Source: Yersinia alsatica | Lineage (GTDB): Bacteria > Pseudomonadota > Gammaproteobacteria > Enterobacterales > Enterobacteriaceae | Assembly: GCF_902170305.1 (NCBI RefSeq) | Contig: NZ_CABHWW010000033.1 | Span: 310,001 to 374,000, forward strand | DNA length: 64,000 nt | Reading direction: 5' to 3' | In this document: positions 44,585-54,465 of the stretch, in pieces | Layout of the letters: each line of letters begins with the position of its first letter | Position numbering within the stretch: the stretch's first letter is position 1 | Translations under genes and position numbers: made by a program | Notes under the pieces: generated by a model | The model's database searches: none | The model's input: only the letters and a program-made list of their open reading frames with translations | Told to the model about the DNA's origin: nothing

Positions 44585-47044
44585 TTAAACTCCCAACTTC
44601 CATGATAATGTGCGTAAAAGATCGGCGAACACCCCAGCAGCAGTCACGTCATTACCCGCGCCATATCCGCGAAGTACCAACGGAATTGGCTGATAATAGT
44701 GGGTATAGAAGGCCAACGCATTCTCACCATTTTTAACTTTATACAGCGGATCGTTACCGTCAACAGCATCCATCCGGACAATACAACGCCCTTCTTCGAT
44801 AACCCCAACATAACGCAACACTTTGCCCTGCTCGCTGGCATCCGCCACCAGACGAGTAAACTCGGCATCCAATGATGGCAAGCGCGCGAGGAAGCTGTCG
44901 ACATCACCTGAAGCATCAAAACTTGCTGGCAGAACTGACTCAACCTCGATATCCGTCAGTTCAAGTTTGTAACCTGCTTCACGGGCCAAAATCAACAATT
45001 TACGCGCAACGTCCATCCCGGAAAGGTCGTCACGTGGGTCCGGCTCGGTATACCCCATTGCCTTGGCCTGCAACGTCGCCTCCGACAATGTCATCCCTTC
45101 GTCGAGCTTACCGAAGATAAAGGAGAGTGAGCCAGACAGAATGCCAGAGAAACGCATCAGCTCGTCACCAGCATTCAGCAAATTCTGTAAGTTTTCGATT
45201 ACTGGTAAGCCAGCACCTACGTTAGTGTCATACAAGAATTTACGGCAGGATTTCGCCGCCGCCGCACGCATCTGACGGTAATAATTCATTGATGATGTAT
45301 TGGCTTTCTTATTCGGCGTCACAACATGGAAACCATCCGCCAGGAAATCAGCATATTGGTCAGCCACAGCCTGACTGGAGGTACAATCAACAATCACCGG
45401 ATTGAGCAAATGGTACTCTTTCACCAGACGAATCAGGCGGCTCAAGTTAAACGGCTCTTTCACTTCAGCCAGCTCATGACGCCAGTTATCCAGCTCGATA
45501 CCGTGCACATTGGTCAGCATAGCTTTGGAGTTGGCAATACCGCATACGCGCAAATCGATATGGCGCTGTTTCAGCCAAGGTTGTTGACGATAGATTTGCT
45601 CGATCAATGCTCCACCGACGCCACCAACACCAATGACAAACACTTCAATGACTTGGTCAGTATTGAACAGCATCTGGTGGCAAACACGCACCCCGGTAGT
45701 GGCTGCATCATTGCTGACCACCACCGAAATAGAGCGCTCAGATGAGCCTTGAGCAATCGCGATGATATTGATATTGGCACGGGCCAGCGCCGAGAAGAAA
45801 CGGGCCGAAATCCCGCGCAGCGTGCGCATGCCATCGCCAACCACTGAGATAATCGCCAAATGCTCCATGACATCCAGAGGCTCCAGCAGGCCGTCTTTCA
45901 GTTCCAGATAGAACTCTTCTTCCAATGCTCTGCGGGCGCGAGCTAGCTCTGACTGCGGGACACAGAAACTGATGCTGTATTCCGAAGATGACTGAGTAAT
46001 CAGCACCACTGAAATGCCGCTGCGGGACATAACCGCAAAGACACGGGCGGCCATGCCGATCATCCCTTTCATACCTGGGCCTGAAACGTTAATCATCGCC
46101 ATATTATTCAGGTTGGTGATGCCTTTAACCGGGAAGCCATCATCGCTGCTCTCACCACCAATCAGAGTGCCGGGAGCTTGTGGATTCGAGGTGTTTTTAA
46201 TCAGGCAAGGAATTTGGAACTGGGCGATAGGAGCAATAGTGCGAGGATGGAGAACTGAGGCACCAAAATAGGAAAGTTCCATAGCCTCTTGATATGACAT
46301 CGATTTCAACAATCGCGCATCAGGAACAACACGCGGGTCACAAGTATACACCCCGTCGACGTCAGTCCAGATTTCGCAACAGTCAGCACGTAAACACGCC
46401 GCCAGCGCCGCAGCAGAATAGTCGGAGCCATTACGGCCCAACACTACCAGTTCGCCTTTGTCATTACCGGCGGTGAAACCTGCCATCAGGATGATGTGAT
46501 CAGCAGGAATAGCACTGGAACCAATACGGCGAGTAGATTCAGTGATATCAACTGTGGATTCAAGATAGTGGCCATGAGCCAGCAATTTCTCCACCGGATC
46601 AATCACGCTAACTTGATAACCTTTGGCTTGGAATACCGCTTCCATGATAGCAATGGAGAGTTTTTCGCCACGGCAGATGATGGAGGCATTGATACTATCC
46701 GGGCATTGCCCTAGCAAAGAGATACCGTGCAGAACATGTTTGAGTTGCGCAAACTCATGGGCCACCAGTGCTTTCAGGCGCTCGTAGTCAAAACCGGGTT
46801 GCGCATCAGCCAATCCACGCAATAGCTCGGAGAAAATTCGCTCTGCATCACTGATATTCGGCGAGATATCTTGCCCGGCGACCATTTTGTCGATCATCGC
46901 CACCAGATGATTGGTAATTTTAGCGGGAGCGGATAACACCGTAGCCACTTGCCCCTGACGCGCATTATTTTCAATGATATCGGCAACACGCATAAAGCGT
47001 TCTGCATTTGCTACTGATGTCCCGCCAAATTTCAGCACTCGCAT
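44585..47044 (-). CDS. thrA: Bifunctional aspartokinase I / homoserine dehydrogenase I
   Basis: Catalyses the first and third steps from aspartate to threonine, with feedback inhibition by threonine in the family. The 819 residues comprise the aspartokinase domain ([14 protein letters not shown] at the start), two ACT-type regulatory modules in the middle, and the C-terminal homoserine dehydrogenase domain ([16 protein letters not shown], then [15 protein letters not shown]). Transcription reaches it only through the thrL attenuator. Confidence 0.98.
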   Translation of the reverse strand: MRVLKFGGTSVANAERFMRVADIIENNARQGQVATVLSAPAKITNHLVAMIDKMVAGQDISPNISDAERIFSELLRGLADAQPGFDYERLKALVAHEFAQLKHVLHGISLLGQCPDSINASIICRGEKLSIAIMEAVFQAKGYQVSVIDPVEKLLAHGHYLESTVDITESTRRIGSSAIPADHIILMAGFTAGNDKGELVVLGRNGSDYSAAALAACLRADCCEIWTDVDGVYTCDPRVVPDARLLKSMSYQEAMELSYFGASVLHPRTIAPIAQFQIPCLIKNTSNPQAPGTLIGGESSDDGFPVKGITNLNNMAMINVSGPGMKGMIGMAARVFAVMSRSGISVVLITQSSSEYSISFCVPQSELARARRALEEEFYLELKDGLLEPLDVMEHLAIISVVGDGMRTLRGISARFFSALARANINIIAIAQGSSERSISVVVSNDAATTGVRVCHQMLFNTDQVIEVFVIGVGGVGGALIEQIYRQQPWLKQRHIDLRVCGIANSKAMLTNVHGIELDNWRHELAEVKEPFNLSRLIRLVKEYHLLNPVIVDCTSSQAVADQYADFLADGFHVVTPNKKANTSSMNYYRQMRAAAAKSCRKFLYDTNVGAGLPVIENLQNLLNAGDELMRFSGILSGSLSFIFGKLDEGMTLSEATLQAKAMGYTEPDPRDDLSGMDVARKLLILAREAGYKLELTDIEVESVLPASFDASGDVDSFLARLPSLDAEFTRLVADASEQGKVLRYVGVIEEGRCIVRMDAVDGNDPLYKVKNGENALAFYTHYYQPIPLVLRGYGAGNDVTAAGVFADLLRTLSWKLGV

Positions 47045-47106
47045 TTCTGGTTCTCTCCCGCTTTCGCGCTATTTTTATCGCAAACTTTTTTGCAAAGATT
47101 TGATTG

Positions 47107-47146
47107 AAAAAAAAAGCCCGCACTGTCTAGGTGCGGGCTTTTTTTT
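47107..47146 (-). terminator. Attenuator terminator of the thr operon
   Basis: A 10-bp perfect stem (aagcccgcac / gtgcgggctt, 7-nt loop) with a long T run on the minus strand, between thrL and thrA. Together with the Thr/Ile-rich leader peptide it forms a classical attenuation control. Confidence 0.93.
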
Positions 47147-47163
47147 GTTGTTTCCTTTACGCG

Positions 47164-47250
47164 TCAGCCCGCCCCGTAACCTGTGGTTTCGGTGGTGGTA
47201 ATAATTGTTGTGTTCAGGCTGATGTATCGCATGTCGTCTGTCTGTCTCAT
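47164..47250 (-). CDS. thrL: thr operon leader peptide
   Basis: Short leader whose translation senses charged tRNA-Thr and tRNA-Ile and so sets formation of the attenuator. From ATG 47250 it reads 28 residues with the regulatory run NTTIITTTETTGYGAG (eight Thr and two Ile). An inner ATG at 47232 gives the 22-residue form MRYISLNTT, which may be the form usually annotated. I prefer the outer start because gaGGGAG precedes it by 10 bp, while the inner one has no site. Confidence 0.85.
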   Translation of the reverse strand: MRQTDDMRYISLNTTIITTTETTGYGAG

Positions 47251-47930
47251 AAAATAAGTTCTCCCTCTATTGGTTAAAGCAATCGTCCCCTCAAGTCAAA
47301 TTTTTTCATCCGCCGCCAGTAAGAAATTAACTGCCGCATAATGGTTAATCGTCTAACTCTGGAAACATTATCAGCGGATACAAATAAAATACCCCGGCAA
47401 ACACCAGACAATAAAACCGTTGAATTAGCTTTGGTCGCTATAATGAACTTTGCGATTTTTTTTCACCTTAATGATATGAAATACCCTGACAGGCAATTGA
47501 GGCGTTCTACAGCATAAAATCTAATTGAAGGGGCAAAATAGGCTGGTTATCGGTTCAAATGGTTTTAAATGCAACAAAAATGAAAACTTTGTCACTTCGC
47601 TTTACATTTGACTAACATTGGTGATAATTCTTCTTATGCTTCTGGATGAAATAGACCGCTGACAAGGAAAAAGGCTTAATTGGCTTTATGTCGAAAGAAT
47701 ATTGATTTTAAACAATAAAAATCAACAGATTAGAAATTTCATTTTTTTGTTACGTCTGTCTTCCAATTTTTAATATTAATAACACTGAATCGATCACATA
47801 ATTTAACCAACTATCGCTTAAGCTGGTATTCTTGTAAGTCTTTTTCACAAAAGTGTTAACGTGCTACAATTGAATTTGATATATGTCAACAAAGCGTAGT
47901 TTTGTTGGGTGGTACATTCGGCTCACACTG
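47251..47930. other. thrL-arcA intergenic region, no further gene seen
   Basis: About 680 bp of AT-rich DNA that must hold the thr promoter on the minus strand and distal arcA promoters on the + strand. The E. coli gene yjtD is missing here. I see no other ORF or RNA gene. Confidence 0.5.
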
Positions 47931-48071
47931 TTATATTGCTGTTAATAGGGTTAGGATATGCGCCGCTTTTGTCACCTTTGGGGCTGTAGGGAGTAACACC
48001 CCGACCAAGCTAGTGATGTTGTTGACGTTGATGGAAAGTGCATCAAGAACGCGTTTACGTACTTTAGTCAT
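47931..48071 (-). CDS. yjjY: YjjY, 46-residue protein antisense to the arcA leader
   Basis: A 46-codon frame reading MTKVRKRVLDALSINVNNIT and ending LTLLTAI. It matches E. coli YjjY in length, position and most residues, as I recall that sequence. It runs opposite to arcA and lies inside the arcA 5' leader, ending about 240 bp before the arcA start. The function is unknown. The same DNA is also conserved as arcA leader, so amino-acid similarity alone does not prove that it is translated. Confidence 0.6.
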   Translation of the reverse strand: MTKVRKRVLDALSINVNNITSLVGVLLPTAPKVTKAAHILTLLTAI

Positions 48072-48173
48072 GTGATGAACGGGATGACGAGTAACCAGTC
48101 AATAAAAATCCTAATATAACAAAGACTTCTGTACTTCCTATTTCTATTTTGTTGGCAATTTTAGGTAGCAAAC

Positions 48174-48890
48174 ATGCAGACCCCGCACATTCTGATCGTA
48201 GAAGACGAGATCGTTACTCGTAACACCCTGAAGAGCATTTTCGAGGCGGAAGGCTATGTTGTTCATGAGGCTAATGATGGCGCAGAAATGCACCACATTC
48301 TGTCTGAGAATGATATCAACTTAGTTATCATGGACATCAATCTGCCGGGCAAAAATGGCCTGTTGCTAGCACGAGAACTTCGTGAACAAGCAAGTGTTGC
48401 CCTAATGTTCCTGACAGGCCGTGATAACGAAGTTGACAAGATCCTTGGCTTGGAAATTGGTGCTGATGATTACATCACCAAACCTTTCAATCCGCGCGAA
48501 TTAACCATTCGGGCACGTAACTTGCTGTCACGCACCATGAATTTGGGTAGCGTAGGCGAAGAGCGCCGCTTGGTTGAGAGCTATAAATTCAATGGCTGGG
48601 AGCTGGATATCAATAGCCGCTCACTGATAAGCCCTGCTGGCGAGCACTATAAGCTGCCACGCAGTGAGTTCCGCGCCATGCTGCACTTCTGTGAAAACCC
48701 GGGCAAGATTCAATCCCGTGGTGAATTGCTGAAGAAAATGACCGGTCGCGAGCTGAAGCCGCACGACCGTACGGTTGACGTCACTATCCGTCGTATTCGT
48801 AAGCATTTCGAATCTACGCCGGACACCCCAGAAATCATCGCTACTATTCACGGCGAAGGCTATCGTTTCTGTGGTGACCTGGAAGAGTAA
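48174..48890 (+). CDS. arcA: Response regulator ArcA
   Basis: OmpR-class DNA-binding regulator of respiratory metabolism, phosphorylated by ArcB when oxygen is low. The 238 residues contain the receiver domain with the phospho-acceptor aspartate in [12 protein letters not shown] and the conserved TKPFNPREL. The C-terminal winged helix has [15 protein letters not shown]. It has a long 5' leader that is conserved with E. coli and overlaps yjjY on the other strand. Confidence 0.98.
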   Translation: MQTPHILIVEDEIVTRNTLKSIFEAEGYVVHEANDGAEMHHILSENDINLVIMDINLPGKNGLLLARELREQASVALMFLTGRDNEVDKILGLEIGADDYITKPFNPRELTIRARNLLSRTMNLGSVGEERRLVESYKFNGWELDINSRSLISPAGEHYKLPRSEFRAMLHFCENPGKIQSRGELLKKMTGRELKPHDRTVDVTIRRIRKHFESTPDTPEIIATIHGEGYRFCGDLEE

Positions 48891-48911
48891 ACCTCTGCCT
48901 GCCGTCTACAA

Positions 48912-48944
48912 TAAAAAAGCCAGCTGCAAATGCTGGCTTTTTGC
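48912..48944 (+). terminator. Terminator of arcA
   Basis: Stem aaaaagccagc / gctggcttttt about 22 bp after arcA. The flanking A and T runs let it work for converging creA as well. Confidence 0.9.
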
Positions 48945-48954
48945 TTTTCTAGCA

Positions 48955-49425
48955 TTAACGCCAAGGTATGATTGGCACCGCACTTATCGCGTTTTTCGGT
49001 GAGCCATCGACAATTCTGTCTGAGTAAGTGAGATAAACTAAAGCATTACGTTTCGGGTCATAGAAACGAACCACCTGTAGCTTTTTAAAGACCAATGATG
49101 TCCGCTTCTGGAAAACCACCGAACCTTCAGATTTCCTATTCTTAATTTTGTCACTTAACTCGATTGGCCCGACTTGCTGGCAAGAAATGGCAGCATCAGA
49201 AGTGTCTTCCGCTAATCCTAATCCCCCCTTGATACCACCGGTTTTTGCCCGGCTGATATAACAAGTTACATTTTTAACATCAGGATCATCGAAGGCTTCA
49301 ACCACAATTTTATGGTCAGGTCCCAGCAATTTAAATACCGTATCGACGGAGCCAATCTCCTCCGCATGGGCGGTTATTACCCCCAAAGAAAGTACGCAAC
49401 CAAGGAATATCCAATTTTTTTTCAT
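48955..49425 (-). CDS. creA: CreA family periplasmic protein
   Basis: A 156-residue secreted protein of unknown function, first gene of creABCD in E. coli. A signal peptide ([20 protein letters not shown], cleaved before AEEIG) precedes the CreA domain with [26 protein letters not shown] 49425 has GGAG about 8 bp upstream; a 49443 start is in frame but unsupported. Here creBCD are absent: arcA follows directly. An 18-bp perfect palindrome sits just upstream. Confidence 0.94.
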   Translation of the reverse strand: MKKNWIFLGCVLSLGVITAHAEEIGSVDTVFKLLGPDHKIVVEAFDDPDVKNVTCYISRAKTGGIKGGLGLAEDTSDAAISCQQVGPIELSDKIKNRKSEGSVVFQKRTSLVFKKLQVVRFYDPKRNALVYLTYSDRIVDGSPKNAISAVPIIPWR

Positions 49426-49442
49426 ACACTTACTCCATGTCA

Positions 49443-49460
49443 TTGAATAACGTTATTCAA
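49443..49460. promoter_or_regulatory. Perfect 18-bp palindrome upstream of creA
   Basis: ttgaataacgttattcaa is its own reverse complement and lies about 18 bp before the creA start, immediately upstream of its ribosome site. It is a candidate operator. The cognate regulator is unknown; it does not look like the direct-repeat cre tag of CreB. Confidence 0.5.
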
Positions 49461-49652
49461 CGTTAAATATTTATTGCTGATAATAAAACAATTGGTTAAA
49501 AAGTCATTTTATAAATCTTAGGTACTTTTTTAACACACAAGGCCAGTAAATTCTTAAGCAGTCGAGAACATAAAAAGTTGCTACTATGCGCCAGAGCTAT
49601 TCTTTTGATATTACTAATACCCTAAATTTAGGCCGCTTTACGAGGAAGATCT

Positions 49653-50519
49653 ATGGATCAAGCCAGTATCATTCGTGATTTGCTTAGCTGGCTAGAAAGT
49701 CATTTAGACCAGCCTTTAGCATTGGACAATGTCGCTGCCAAAGCAGGCTATTCAAAATGGCATTTACAGCGAATGTTCAAGGATGTCACCGGGAATGCTA
49801 TCGGTGCTTATATCCGTGCCAGAAGGCTTTCTAAAGCCGCTGTCGCATTACGATTAACCAGCCGTCCTATTCTGGATATTGCCCTGCAATATCGTTTTGA
49901 TTCGCAGCAAACTTTCACCCGTGCCTTTAAGAAACAGTTTGCGCAAACGCCTGCGTTATACCGCCGGGCGGAAGATTGGAATTCAGCGGGAATATGTCCG
50001 CCTATCCGACTAGGGTCATATACTCTACCTCAGCCTGAATTCATTACCTTACCTGAGCAGCACTTGGTGGGGCTGACGCAAAGCTATTCTTGCACACTTG
50101 AGCAGATATCGACGCACCGCACTGAATTACGGACTCATTTCTGGCAACAGTATCTTGGTGGTGCCGATCAAGTGCCGCCGGTGCTGTATGGCTTACATCA
50201 CTCCCGACCTAATCAGGAGAAAGATGACGAGCAAGAGGTTTTCTACACGACGGCCATCGAACCACAGCATGTGCCGGGTAATGTGCAGGAGGGGCAACCG
50301 ATTATCTTGCAAGGTGGCGAGTATGTGCAGTTTAGCTATGACGGGCCACTGGAAGGGTTACAGAATTTCATTCTGACACTCTATGGCACCTGCGTGCCAC
50401 AGTTAGAATTAACGCGTAGGAGTGGCTACGATATCGAGCGATTCTTCCCGCAGGGGAGGCCAAAAGATGGGCCTCCGTCCACGTTGAAGTGCGAATATCT
50501 CATTCCAATCAGGCGTTAA
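49653..50519 (+). CDS. rob: Right-origin-binding regulator Rob
   Basis: AraC/XylS-family activator of the mar/sox/rob regulon. The 288 residues contain an N-terminal pair of helix-turn-helix motifs (VAAKAGYSKWHLQRMFKDVT and the second around RFDSQQTFTRAFKKQF) and a C-terminal GyrI-like ligand-binding domain (~120-288). The order creA-rob-gpmB is as in E. coli. Its end overlaps gpmB by 4 bp, tail to tail. Confidence 0.96.
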   Translation: MDQASIIRDLLSWLESHLDQPLALDNVAAKAGYSKWHLQRMFKDVTGNAIGAYIRARRLSKAAVALRLTSRPILDIALQYRFDSQQTFTRAFKKQFAQTPALYRRAEDWNSAGICPPIRLGSYTLPQPEFITLPEQHLVGLTQSYSCTLEQISTHRTELRTHFWQQYLGGADQVPPVLYGLHHSRPNQEKDDEQEVFYTTAIEPQHVPGNVQEGQPIILQGGEYVQFSYDGPLEGLQNFILTLYGTCVPQLELTRRSGYDIERFFPQGRPKDGPPSTLKCEYLIPIRR

Positions 50520-51163
50520 CGCTGTAGTTCGTCAAGTGCTGGCATATCCAAGTGAGCGGTATCGCCAGCACTTTCAATGACCCATCCAGAAGCCAGCCAA
50601 GGGCTTTCCTGATAATCAACACGCGATAGCGAACAGTTACGCAAACGTAACCGCCGTTCAGCATAAGCGGGTAAACCAAGCAAGGTACTCAATAAGCACC
50701 CTAGCGCCATACCGTGGCTAACTAATAGCGGCTTACTGCCAGCAGGAAGCTCCAGGCAGCTATCCAGCGCCGCACGCATCCGATGCGCTAACTCCGTCAT
50801 CGACTCCCCTTGAGGAATCCGACCACCTTCAGTTCCGTTGACCATCTGCTTGCGCCATTGCTCTTCTTCGGGGGTTAAGCTTTCAATCGGACGTGTTTCC
50901 AACACCCCCATATTCAGCTCGCGTAGACGCGGGTCTGTCACCATTTTTAGCCCACAAGCATCAGCGATGATTTTTGCCGTTTGCTGCGTGCGCCCAAGGT
51001 CGCTGGTGATAATATGGGTGATGCCCTGGCTGCGAACTCGTTGCGCAACCAAGTGTGCCTGACGCAGACCAACATCAGTCAGAGGGCTGTCTGATTGGCC
51101 CTGAATCTGGCGCGATGCGTTCCACACGGTTTCGCCGTGGCGCACGAGATATACCTGTAACAT
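50516..51163 (-). CDS. gpmB: Phosphoglycerate-mutase-like phosphatase GpmB (YtjC)
   Basis: Histidine-phosphatase superfamily protein; annotated as phosphoglycerate mutase, though a real mutase role is doubtful in E. coli. The 215 residues have the catalytic [11 protein letters not shown] motif at the N-terminus and the second histidine in LVSHGMALG. Convergent with rob and divergent from yjjX. Confidence 0.94.
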   Translation of the reverse strand: MLQVYLVRHGETVWNASRQIQGQSDSPLTDVGLRQAHLVAQRVRSQGITHIITSDLGRTQQTAKIIADACGLKMVTDPRLRELNMGVLETRPIESLTPEEEQWRKQMVNGTEGGRIPQGESMTELAHRMRAALDSCLELPAGSKPLLVSHGMALGCLLSTLLGLPAYAERRLRLRNCSLSRVDYQESPWLASGWVIESAGDTAHLDMPALDELQR

Positions 51164-51229
51164 GTCATTTTTCCGTTATACTGCGTGAAATATACACCAA
51201 ATCTATTTAAATCTATTCTGAGACTTATT

Positions 51230-51757
51230 ATGTACCATGTTGTTGCCGCAACTACCAACCCTGCAAAGATTAAGGCTATTAGCCTCGCGTTTGATGATGT
51301 CTATGGCTCCGGCGAGTATCACATTGAAGGGGTTAATGTTGATAGCGGTGTTCCCCTGCAACCCATAGGCAACACTGAGACACGCTCCGGTGCCAGACAG
51401 CGAGTGAGTAATGCACGTCAGATGCGCCCTGATGCTGATTTTTGGGTCGGGGTTGAAGCCGGTATTGAAGATAATATGACCTTTGCATGGATGGTAATTG
51501 AACGCTCGCAGCTCAGGGGGGAGTCCCGCTCTGCCAGCTTGATGCTGCCCGAGATTATATTACAGGGGATTCGCCAAGGCCGTGAGCTGGGCGACGAAAT
51601 GGCAGATTTAACCGGGATATCGAATGTTAAACAACAGGGTGGCGCGATTGGTATTTTTACCGACGGTAAATTGACTCGTACCAGTGTTTATCATCAAGCT
51701 CTGCTGCTGGCACTGGTGCCGTTTCACAATGAAATTTACCAGCGCCCTGCATCGTAA
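51230..51757 (+). CDS. yjjX: Inosine/xanthosine triphosphatase YjjX
   Basis: House-cleaning NTPase that hydrolyses ITP and XTP, keeping deaminated purines out of nucleic acids. The 175 residues start [17 protein letters not shown] and contain [14 protein letters not shown] and [16 protein letters not shown], the family segments. ATG 51230 is chosen by similarity; the frame is open to 51185 and the ribosome site is poor. Confidence 0.93.
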   Translation: MYHVVAATTNPAKIKAISLAFDDVYGSGEYHIEGVNVDSGVPLQPIGNTETRSGARQRVSNARQMRPDADFWVGVEAGIEDNMTFAWMVIERSQLRGESRSASLMLPEIILQGIRQGRELGDEMADLTGISNVKQQGGAIGIFTDGKLTRTSVYHQALLLALVPFHNEIYQRPAS

Positions 51758-52087
51758 TTAGTTTTTGTCTGTCAATAACTGCGCTTCGAGCCAGCTTTTC
51801 AATTCTGGCGGCGCCGCTTTCAGACTATTTGAACCACGGGTGATGGTCGCGATACCAGCACCCAATTGATTTTTCAGTTCACGCTGGCTCAACTCACCAC
51901 GCATTAACTCCTCAATAATACGCACTCGAGTTCCCAGCGCGGTGCGCTCATCTGGAGTCAGCATCAATTGCAACAGGGGTAAATGGAGGTCTTGCGCAAT
52001 GGCGTCTTGCAACAGTGCAATGAAAGTCAGCCAGTGCTGATTATCCTCAGTCGACAGATTCGGATCGGTCAATCGTAGTTTTGTCAT
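51758..52087 (-). CDS. trpR: Trp operon repressor TrpR
   Basis: Dimeric helix-turn-helix repressor that binds operators when loaded with tryptophan. The 109 residues (E. coli 108) include the DNA-binding helices [20 protein letters not shown]. It is tail to tail with yjjX, with adjacent stop codons. A TrpR operator lies 12 bp upstream, indicating autorepression. Confidence 0.97.
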   Translation of the reverse strand: MTKLRLTDPNLSTEDNQHWLTFIALLQDAIAQDLHLPLLQLMLTPDERTALGTRVRIIEELMRGELSQRELKNQLGAGIATITRGSNSLKAAPPELKSWLEAQLLTDKN

Positions 52088-52098
52088 GATATGCAGCC

Positions 52099-52116
52099 AT
52101 ACTATTTAACTAGTAC
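52099..52116 (-). promoter_or_regulatory. TrpR operator of trpR
   Basis: On the minus strand it reads gtactagttaaatagtat, nearly the palindromic trp operator core, just upstream of the trpR start. Autoregulation of trpR is known in E. coli. Confidence 0.8.
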
Positions 52117-52215
52117 AGCAGCATACCATAACCTCACATATCCCCAAAACCCTTGGACCAACAGATGAGTGCGCGCCGCTAATACTCCTGTGGCTTCAAG
52201 GGCGAAGAGAAATCC

Positions 52216-52530
52216 CCAAAGTCATTGGAGCCACAGGTAGGCAGCAAGCAAACGCATCCCGGTGAACTTACTCAGGTAAGTGATTCGGGTAAGTGCGCGC
52301 CGCTAACGCCGCTGTGCCCCCCAAAGTCATTGGAGCCACAGGTAGGCAGCAAGCAAACGCATCCCGGTGAACTTACTCAGGTAAGTGATTCGGGTAAGTG
52401 CGCGCCGCTAACGCCGCTGTGCCCCCCAAAGTCATTGGAGCCACAGGTAGGCAGCAAGCAAACGCATCCCGGTGAACTTACTCAGGTAAGTGATTCGGGT
52501 AAGTGCGCGCCGCTAACCCCCCTGTGGCTT
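52216..52530. repeat. Tandem array of three 105-bp repeats between slt and trpR
   Basis: Three units start at 52216, 52321 and 52426 and look near-identical. Partial units flank them: the word ctgtggcttcaag appears on both sides, near 52186 and 52522. Each unit contains a ctcaggtaagtgattcgggt core and resembles the dispersed element upstream of rluA (2636-2737). Because 105 is divisible by three, the array creates a repetitive 144-codon open frame that I do not regard as a gene. It has no spacers and is not a CRISPR. Confidence 0.9.
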
Positions 52531-52545
52531 CAAGAGCGAAGGGGA

Positions 52546-54465
52546 TTAGTAGCGCCGCTGCCACTCGGCATCACTCAGCACCTTCGCTGGGCGATTCATA
52601 AAGTGGCGATAGAATGCATCGTAAGCCAATACGTTTTTCACGTAGCCACGGGTTTCTGAGAACGGAATACTTTCGATGAATGCCACGGCATCCACCTGCC
52701 CGCCACTATTCCCCAGCCAGGTATTAACCCTTGATGGGCCAGCATTATAGGCCGCGCTGGATAAAATCCGGTTGCGACCAAATTGCTGATAGACCTCTTC
52801 CAGATAGCTGGTTCCTATCTCTATGTTGGTGATGGGGTCGAGCAACTGGCTGCTATTAACATAGCCTGGAATATTATTCAGTTTGACCGTGTGTTCTGCG
52901 GTTCGTGGCATCACCTGCATCAGACCTGCTGCCCCCACTGGGGATTGTGCTTTCGGGTTCCAGGCACTTTCCTGACGGGCAATCGCCATGGCATAACTTG
53001 GCGTTATGCCTTTACCTTCAGTGGCCTGACGGAATTCTTTCGGCCATGCCAGTGGGAAGCGCTCTTCCAGATGGTCCCATAATTTAGCCACGATGGTCGC
53101 CTGAACACTCAGATCCGCCCACTTTTGGTTAAATGCATAACGCGCTAATGCTTCCTGCTCAGGTTTACTGCGGCTGGCAACCAGATAGCTCCACTCGTTG
53201 CGCGCCAGATTATCCATATTCCAATACATTAGCTCACGCACCCGGGCGATCTCTGGCCGTTGTGCCAGCGAAGCATCGGGTTTGGTGGCAACCTCAACAT
53301 TGATAGGGTAAGGAACCCCCAGTTTTTGGGCGGCCACCATCGGATAAAAGCCACGTTCCTGCATCAGGCTGCGCAAAATAGCTTCGCCCTCGGCTTTCTT
53401 ACCTTGTTCCAGCAGCAACGAAGCACGCCAGTAACGCCACTCATCTTTGTTTTGTGCCTCGGCCGGTAACCGAGCCATCCAAGTCGCGAGTCCTTGGCGG
53501 TCGCCACTGCCCAGAGACATGCGGATACGGCGCTCCAGCAATGGGGTTGAATGACTGCGTAAGGTGACTTGATCGCGCCATTTGGCTTGGTCGTAAGTTG
53601 CATCATTGCCCATCAAACGCCAGGCTACTGCTTCTTCCAGCTCCAGTTTTTCGCTGTCACTCATTTTTTGTAGCCGTGCCAACGTTGGGATCATCGCCCG
53701 CGCATTTTCTACGTCCTGACGAGCCAATCGAGTAAAGGCAATAATCGTGGCTGAGCGAGTAAAATCGGTCGGCCCAACTGTACGGGCAAAGCTTTCAACA
53801 CTGGCTGGGTCACTTTGCAATTTCGCCAGTGCCGTCCCCATGGTCTGATAATCGGCTGGCAACTGCTTGAGTAAGTAACTCACCAGACTGGCATTGCCCT
53901 CTTTCAGGGCTAATTTCATACGGGCCAATGTGGCCAATGGTGTTTGATGCCCGGCTTGCTGCCAGACACTGAATAATTTATCGCAACTACCGGGTAGCGC
54001 CTGACCATTAAGCCAGATTTCACTCGCCCCATCCCACGCCACTTGCTGCTCGCCTGTTGCCCATTTGGCATAGTAGTAATTACAGCGGGCTGCGGCCGGT
54101 TGCGGAGCTTGCGGGCTGAACGCTAATAACCCACGCCAATCCTCGCGACGTGCCAGCTCATTAACAAAACGCGATGACAGCGAACGTGCTGGCGGCAATG
54201 TCGGGTTACGCGTCAGGAAATCATTCACTTGAGCCGCACTCACCTGACTCAAATCTTGTGTTAACTGGCGGTATTCCAGATACGGGTACAGAGGATAGTC
54301 GCGCAACGTTGGCATCAGTTGCGTCACGGTATCCATCTGATTGCTGTCCCAAGCTTGTTTAACTTGTTGATAGCGCTGCCGTTGGGCATCAATGGAGTCT
54401 GCGAATGCCACTCCTGAAGTCGTCACCAGACACACGCCAATCGCCAGATATCGCCACTTGTCCAT
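52546..54465 (-). CDS. slt: Soluble lytic murein transglycosylase Slt70
   Basis: Periplasmic enzyme that cleaves peptidoglycan to 1,6-anhydromuropeptides. The 639 residues have a signal peptide (LAIGVCLVTTSGVAFA), the long alpha-helical superhelix (~25-450) and the C-terminal lysozyme-like domain. That domain carries the catalytic glutamate in ARQESAWNPKAQSPVGAAGL and the SSAAYNAGPSRV segment. ATG 54465 has AGGAAA upstream and was chosen over 54501. In E. coli ettA is the next gene; here about 9 kb intervene. Confidence 0.96.
   Translation of the reverse strand: MDKWRYLAIGVCLVTTSGVAFADSIDAQRQRYQQVKQAWDSNQMDTVTQLMPTLRDYPLYPYLEYRQLTQDLSQVSAAQVNDFLTRNPTLPPARSLSSRFVNELARREDWRGLLAFSPQAPQPAAARCNYYYAKWATGEQQVAWDGASEIWLNGQALPGSCDKLFSVWQQAGHQTPLATLARMKLALKEGNASLVSYLLKQLPADYQTMGTALAKLQSDPASVESFARTVGPTDFTRSATIIAFTRLARQDVENARAMIPTLARLQKMSDSEKLELEEAVAWRLMGNDATYDQAKWRDQVTLRSHSTPLLERRIRMSLGSGDRQGLATWMARLPAEAQNKDEWRYWRASLLLEQGKKAEGEAILRSLMQERGFYPMVAAQKLGVPYPINVEVATKPDASLAQRPEIARVRELMYWNMDNLARNEWSYLVASRSKPEQEALARYAFNQKWADLSVQATIVAKLWDHLEERFPLAWPKEFRQATEGKGITPSYAMAIARQESAWNPKAQSPVGAAGLMQVMPRTAEHTVKLNNIPGYVNSSQLLDPITNIEIGTSYLEEVYQQFGRNRILSSAAYNAGPSRVNTWLGNSGGQVDAVAFIESIPFSETRGYVKNVLAYDAFYRHFMNRPAKVLSDAEWQRRY

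Noticed and set aside
52216-52530. Possible CRISPR array
   Set aside because: The units are contiguous 105-bp tandem copies without unique spacers, and no cas genes are present.
52225-52659. 144-codon open frame over the slt-trpR spacer
   Set aside because: It is the 105-bp tandem repeat read in frame; the repeat length is a multiple of three, there is no ribosome site, and the end overlaps slt.
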